64,000 nt of DNA from Bacillota bacterium. GTDB lineage: Bacteria; Bacillota; Clostridia; Lachnospirales; Lachnospiraceae. The notes beneath the pieces were generated by a model, which had not been told where the DNA came from, did not search any database, and worked only from the letters and a program-made list of their open reading frames with translations. Positions 60,376 through 64,000 of this stretch are shown here, in pieces; the first letter of the stretch is position 1, and each line of letters starts with the position of its first letter. The position numbers and the translations under genes are program-made. The DNA is taken from contig JAEWMB010000020.1 in NCBI GenBank assembly GCA_023457255.1, positions 248,001 to 312,000 on the forward strand. Reading direction: 5' to 3'.

Positions 60376-62277
60376 TTACTCAGCAGGATAACCAATGGTT
60401 ACACTGTATACTTCCCAAGCCTGATCACCTTCTGCCTGTAAAATAGCAAGGGAACCGGAAAAATCTTCAGTACCAAGTGCCGCTACAATCTGGTCATAAG
60501 TAATCTGGCACTTATTACCGTCTGAGTTCTTTGCGGCTGCACCTTGTGCGATTCTGGTCCAGCCATATGCAGCCCCATCACCCGGAACCGCTACTAACCA
60601 CACATTACCAGGAGAGTTATAGCTGATTGTTACCACACAACCTGGTTTTAAAAGGGAAGCATCAAAGGTTCCGCCATTAAGGGTCGTATTCACACCAGCC
60701 TGAGACCATGCGTCTGCCTTTACCGCAAAGCCATCAATTGCAGTTTCATCTTTTACCTTCACCATAGGAGGTGTAAATTCACCAATGGTTACACTGTATA
60801 CTTCCCATGGCTGGTCACTTTCACATTGAAGAATATTTAAAGAACTTGCAAAATCTTCAGTTCCAAGAGCTTCTACAATCTGCTCGTAAGTAATTTGACA
60901 CTTATTGTTCTCATCATTTTTTGCTGCCGTCTGCTGCTGAATTCTGGTCCAGCCATATGGCGCTCCGTCTGCCGGAACCGCTACTAGCCACATATCTCCA
61001 TCAGATTTGTAGTTAATAGTAACAACAGAACCTGGTTTTAATAAAGAAGCATCAAAGGTACCACCATTTAATGTAGTATTCACACCAGCCTGTGCCCATG
61101 CGTCTGCTTTTACTTCGAAGCCCTCGATCGCCACATCATTCATGGTTGCAGGAAGTTGTTTTGCTTCATAACCAATCGTTACTGATTTAATTGCCCATGC
61201 AGCATCACCTTCGCCCTGTAAGATAGCAAGTGAACTTGCAAAATCTTCGGTTCCAAGAGCTTCTACAATTTGATCATATGTAATCTGACAGGTTGAATTG
61301 CTATCATTCTTAACTGCGGTTTGCTGTTGAATTCTAGTCCAGCCATAAGGAGCTCCATCTGCCGGAACTGCTACCAGCCATACACTGCCTTCCGAAGTAT
61401 AGTTAATGGTAATAATACAGCCTGGTTTAATTAGAGATGCATCAAAAGTACCACCATTTAATGTAGTGTTAACACCGGCCTGAGACCAGCCGTCACCACT
61501 CACATTAAAGCCTTCGATTTCTACGGCATCTTTCACTTTAGTCAGGTTAGACCAGTCCGATTCACCAAATCCGTCCGGCTTATCAAAGGAAACGGTAGTA
61601 TCTGCTGCCATAGCCTTACCGTTCGCATCACGGATTACGATATTGTCAATATAAAGATCCGCAGATCCAAATCCCTGATCTTTTCCGTTATCGGTTTCTT
61701 TTGTAAGGACGAAGAAGTTTTTAGCGCCAGCTACGAAATACTGTGCCTCATTATCTAAAATACCAACTACCTTGTTTGGATTCTTTGCTTCCAGATATAC
61801 TGACCAAGGATCTTTGGATTCTTTTCTATCTGTTCCGCTATATGCGTATACATTACCGGAAACAGCACGGAATGTTCCGTCTTCATAAGCAACAGTAACA
61901 TCCATTTCAATAGAACGTACCTCTGCTACCTTATCTCCAAGTAAACTTGAGGTGTCAATAGCTAGGTAAGGAACTTTATCTTCCTGTACATCCACCTTAA
62001 GCTGTTTTGAACCATTAAAATCTTCGATCGATAACACAGATTTGTCTGCATTACCAGGGGCTGTGTTTAACTCAATAAATCCATAATTACCATCTTCAAA
62101 ATCAATACCAACAAAAGGCTCTGGAGTTGGTTCAGCAGTCGGTGCTACGGTAGCTGTCGGAGCTACAGTTACTTTATCAGTATCTGTAGTCTTATCATCC
62201 TTTTTGCTGCAAGCAGAGACAGAGAAAATCATAACTAACACAAGAAAAATAGCTAAAAATCTTTTCTTCTTAAACAT
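60376..62277 (-). CDS. Lipoprotein with three tandem ~125-residue glycan-binding-type repeats
   Basis: A 633-residue lipoprotein (lipobox FSVSAC). After a Thr/Val/Ala/Pro linker and an N-terminal beta domain (about 55-235) come three repeats of ~125 residues. Each has the pattern GFxVxxDxWxQAGVNTTLNGG, WLVAVPADGAPYGWTRI and CQITYDQIVEALGTEDF. Repeats two and three are nearly identical in long blocks, implying recent duplication. The Trp-rich surface suggests carbohydrate binding. I know no named family for the repeat with certainty. Start 62277 has GGAGGAG upstream. It sits between permease and binding-protein genes, so it probably concentrates mannan at the cell surface. Confidence 0.7.
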   Translation of the reverse strand: MFKKKRFLAIFLVLVMIFSVSACSKKDDKTTDTDKVTVAPTATVAPTAEPTPEPFVGIDFEDGNYGFIELNTAPGNADKSVLSIEDFNGSKQLKVDVQEDKVPYLAIDTSSLLGDKVAEVRSIEMDVTVAYEDGTFRAVSGNVYAYSGTDRKESKDPWSVYLEAKNPNKVVGILDNEAQYFVAGAKNFFVLTKETDNGKDQGFGSADLYIDNIVIRDANGKAMAADTTVSFDKPDGFGESDWSNLTKVKDAVEIEGFNVSGDGWSQAGVNTTLNGGTFDASLIKPGCIITINYTSEGSVWLVAVPADGAPYGWTRIQQQTAVKNDSNSTCQITYDQIVEALGTEDFASSLAILQGEGDAAWAIKSVTIGYEAKQLPATMNDVAIEGFEVKADAWAQAGVNTTLNGGTFDASLLKPGSVVTINYKSDGDMWLVAVPADGAPYGWTRIQQQTAAKNDENNKCQITYEQIVEALGTEDFASSLNILQCESDQPWEVYSVTIGEFTPPMVKVKDETAIDGFAVKADAWSQAGVNTTLNGGTFDASLLKPGCVVTISYNSPGNVWLVAVPGDGAAYGWTRIAQGAAAKNSDGNKCQITYDQIVAALGTEDFSGSLAILQAEGDQAWEVYSVTIGYPAE

Positions 62278-62418
62278 ACTACTCCTCCTTATACTATAAA
62301 TCATTTTTCTTACAGTAAATCTTTGTTACTGCAAGAATTTATACACTGATATAAACCATTCCCCTCGGATTATACCAAGACAAAATCAACTCCTTTCCTA
62401 TGTTTTTATACAAATCGG

Positions 62419-63411
62419 TTAACCTACAATACCGCTTCGTTCCACACCTTCAATAAAACGCTTCTGTAACACTACATATACGATAATAACCGGCAGGATA
62501 ACCAATACAATACCTGCGAATAGATAAAGCCGTGCAATCCCCGGAGTCATTATCTTATCCACATTTGAAATAGTTTCCTGCAATGATGTAATCTTCCTGC
62601 TGATAACAATATTAGGATTAATATTAAATAAGTTAGCAAAAAAGGTATCATTGTATTGCCATACTAAGGAGAAAATTGCAACCGTTAATACGGAAGGAAT
62701 AGCATTCACTAGCATAATGCGAAAATAAGTATACCACATACCAGCTCCATCCACAAAAGCCGCTTCTTCAATCTCCTTCGGCAACCCCCTAAAGAACTGA
62801 TTAAAGATATAGATATAAAGTCCAGAGCGTAACCCACATCCAAACAAGGTCATGATAAACATTGGCTTTGCTGTTCCAAGATAATTCGGAACCTTCCCGG
62901 TTATGGTAGAAAGCAAGCCCAGTGGGTCAAATTCCTGAAATGTTACATAAATCGGTAAGATAACTGTATGTGTCGGTATTACAATCATTACGACTACCAA
63001 TCCAAATAATAACTTTTTCAGCGGAAAATTAAATCTGGCAAATCCATAACCCACCATAGAGCAAATTACTACTTGAATTACCATAAGGCTAAGTACATAG
63101 GCCAACGAATTACCCAAAGTTTTTAAATAGTCAAGACGTAACCAGGAAAGTCGATAACGTTCCATGGTAGGGTTTTGCGGTACAACATAAACTAATTTGT
63201 TTGCAAAATCTGAATCAGAGAAAAAGGAACTGCTGATAATACCTATCAATGGCCCTAATATGATATAGCAAATACCGATCAATACTATGATTCTAAACAG
63301 CCAGATAAGAGCCTCTTTGGCTTTTCTTATGTATTTTTTTCTTTTATTTTCAAACTGCTTATCATTTTTTATATTTTCGATTTCAGTTTTATACTTTTGA
63401 ATAAATTCCAT
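62419..63411 (-). CDS. Carbohydrate ABC transporter permease (MalG-like)
   Basis: A 330-residue membrane protein with about six helices and the permease EAA loop near its end (EIEEAAFVDGAGMWYTYFRIMLVNAIPS), the site that contacts the ATPase. It has an N-terminal charged extension of ~35 residues. MalG-type subunits end in a short tail (here EGVERSGIVG). It pairs with the MalF-type gene whose stop lies 14 bases upstream. GGAGAGCAC-type spacing precedes its ATG. Confidence 0.88.
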   Translation of the reverse strand: MEFIQKYKTEIENIKNDKQFENKRKKYIRKAKEALIWLFRIIVLIGICYIILGPLIGIISSSFFSDSDFANKLVYVVPQNPTMERYRLSWLRLDYLKTLGNSLAYVLSLMVIQVVICSMVGYGFARFNFPLKKLLFGLVVVMIVIPTHTVILPIYVTFQEFDPLGLLSTITGKVPNYLGTAKPMFIMTLFGCGLRSGLYIYIFNQFFRGLPKEIEEAAFVDGAGMWYTYFRIMLVNAIPSVLTVAIFSLVWQYNDTFFANLFNINPNIVISRKITSLQETISNVDKIMTPGIARLYLFAGIVLVILPVIIVYVVLQKRFIEGVERSGIVG

Positions 63412-63424
63412 TGTGCTCTCCTTT

Positions 63425-64000
63425 CTAGTTATAATAGAATGTCTTCTTTGATATTAAGCCACAAACAATTACAAGAAATAAACATACGATAAACATACTG
63501 ATTAAGCTCATTAAGGATCCAAGCCCGTAATTTTTACTCATAAATATTGTGTTATAGGATAACCGCACAATTTCACTGTTCGCGAATTTGTCAACAACCG
63601 TATAAACGATATTCGTTAATATTAACGGCATTATCATCGGAAAAGTTACCTTCCAAAAGGTCTCATATCCGGTTGCTCCCTCAATTTTAGATACTTCATA
63701 AAGTGAACTCGGTACTGCCTGCAAGGCTGCAATAAAAATGATTATCTGAACTCCGGAAGCCGTAATGATAGTGCTAAGTCGTTCTACTGCTCCGATTAAA
63801 TAGTCAAATAATGCTTCCGGAATACCAAAATCGCTAAAGAGATCCACAAAGTAATCGATATTTACACCGGTAGAGGTAGCACTTACAATTTCACCTGGTG
63901 AAGAGGCTATTCCGCCGCCGACCAACTTCGTAGAAAATTCAATTGCAATTTGAATCGCATCGGAGTTTAAGATAACCGGCAAGAATAATACTGCTCTCAC
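63425..64000 (-). CDS. Carbohydrate ABC transporter permease (MalF-like), partial
   Basis: The C-terminal 191 residues of a sugar ABC permease; the start lies beyond the window edge at 64000. The EAA loop is EVSKIEGATGYETFWKVTFPMIMPL, followed by two membrane helices. It is the first of the two permeases for the binding protein at 58879. Confidence 0.85.
   Translation of the reverse strand: MRAVLFLPVILNSDAIQIAIEFSTKLVGGGIASSPGEIVSATSTGVNIDYFVDLFSDFGIPEALFDYLIGAVERLSTIITASGVQIIIFIAALQAVPSSLYEVSKIEGATGYETFWKVTFPMIMPLILTNIVYTVVDKFANSEIVRLSYNTIFMSKNYGLGSLMSLISMFIVCLFLVIVCGLISKKTFYYN

Noticed and set aside
1..64000. CRISPR arrays, tRNA, rRNA or known riboswitches
   Set aside because: Looked for regular spaced repeats, cloverleaf patterns and conserved riboswitch cores; none seen by eye, though a covariance-model scan would be the proper test.

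Overview
The window is AT-rich, with strong Shine-Dalgarno sites, DUF2500 and DUF3877 proteins, many lipoproteins and a large mannan-degradation locus. This points to a plant-fibre-degrading Clostridia species, most likely Lachnospiraceae close to Lachnoclostridium (Clostridium) phytofermentans. That placement is an inference from gene content; I could not run a search.

Layout. 0-6 kb: copper-handling genes (HMA-TauE-cupredoxin fusion, DUF2318 protein, a broken CopA P-type ATPase, a CopZ-like chaperone), an OmpR-type two-component system and an IS3-family end remnant. 5.7-14.3 kb: ECF sigma/anti-sigma pair, transglutaminase-like and other lipoproteins, aspartate dehydrogenase with a D-2-hydroxyacid dehydrogenase, and a beta-propeller lipoprotein. 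14.3-18.5 kb: an SPL-like radical SAM gene with an odd N-terminus, and a secreted GH26 mannanase with X2 and CBM3 modules. 18.9-22.9 kb: CadC/ArsR-type sensor, small genes, arsenate reductase, RidA and a short nucleotidyltransferase-like gene. 22,984-30,000: a ~7.0 kb integrated filamentous phage (inovirus). 30.4-35.4 kb: threonine aldolase, ion permease, a MotB/OmpA relic, DUF2500 and a XerS-like recombinase with a dif-like site just upstream. 35.6-49 kb: a two-gene ABC exporter, galactokinase, AraC regulator, an FMN-dehydrogenase relic, phosphoesterase, GHL10 hydrolase, cell-wall amidase and a FliD-like protein. 49-64 kb: the mannan locus, with CE17-type SGNH esterases, phosphohexomutase, two GH130 phosphorylases, a cellobiose 2-epimerase-type enzyme, solute-binding protein, triple-repeat lipoprotein and two ABC permeases. 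The last permease runs off the window.

How it works together. The secreted GH26 enzyme cuts mannan. The binding protein and permeases import oligosaccharides. The esterases remove acetyl groups. The epimerase and GH130 enzymes release mannose-1-phosphate, which the phosphohexomutase converts to mannose-6-phosphate. Galactokinase would handle galactose side chains.

The main discovery candidate is the prophage. It has inovirus-type morphogenesis genes (Zot ATPase, major coat-like peptide, adsorption protein, small membrane proteins). It replicates with a Rep whose architecture, HUH endonuclease plus SF3 helicase, is that of eukaryotic CRESS-DNA viruses. Just upstream of rep is a perfect 13-bp stem-loop whose loop reads TAGTATTAC on the rep-coding strand, the circovirus-type origin nonanucleotide, flanked by TTTGTAACG iterons. 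No integrase is encoded. The reconstructed attachment site is a near-perfect palindrome with an 11-6-11 Xer-like core. A prophage hairpin shares a 12-base half-site with the dif-like site upstream of xerS. Gene orientation (mostly + to the left, - to the right of ~34.3 kb) suggests the window spans the replication terminus.
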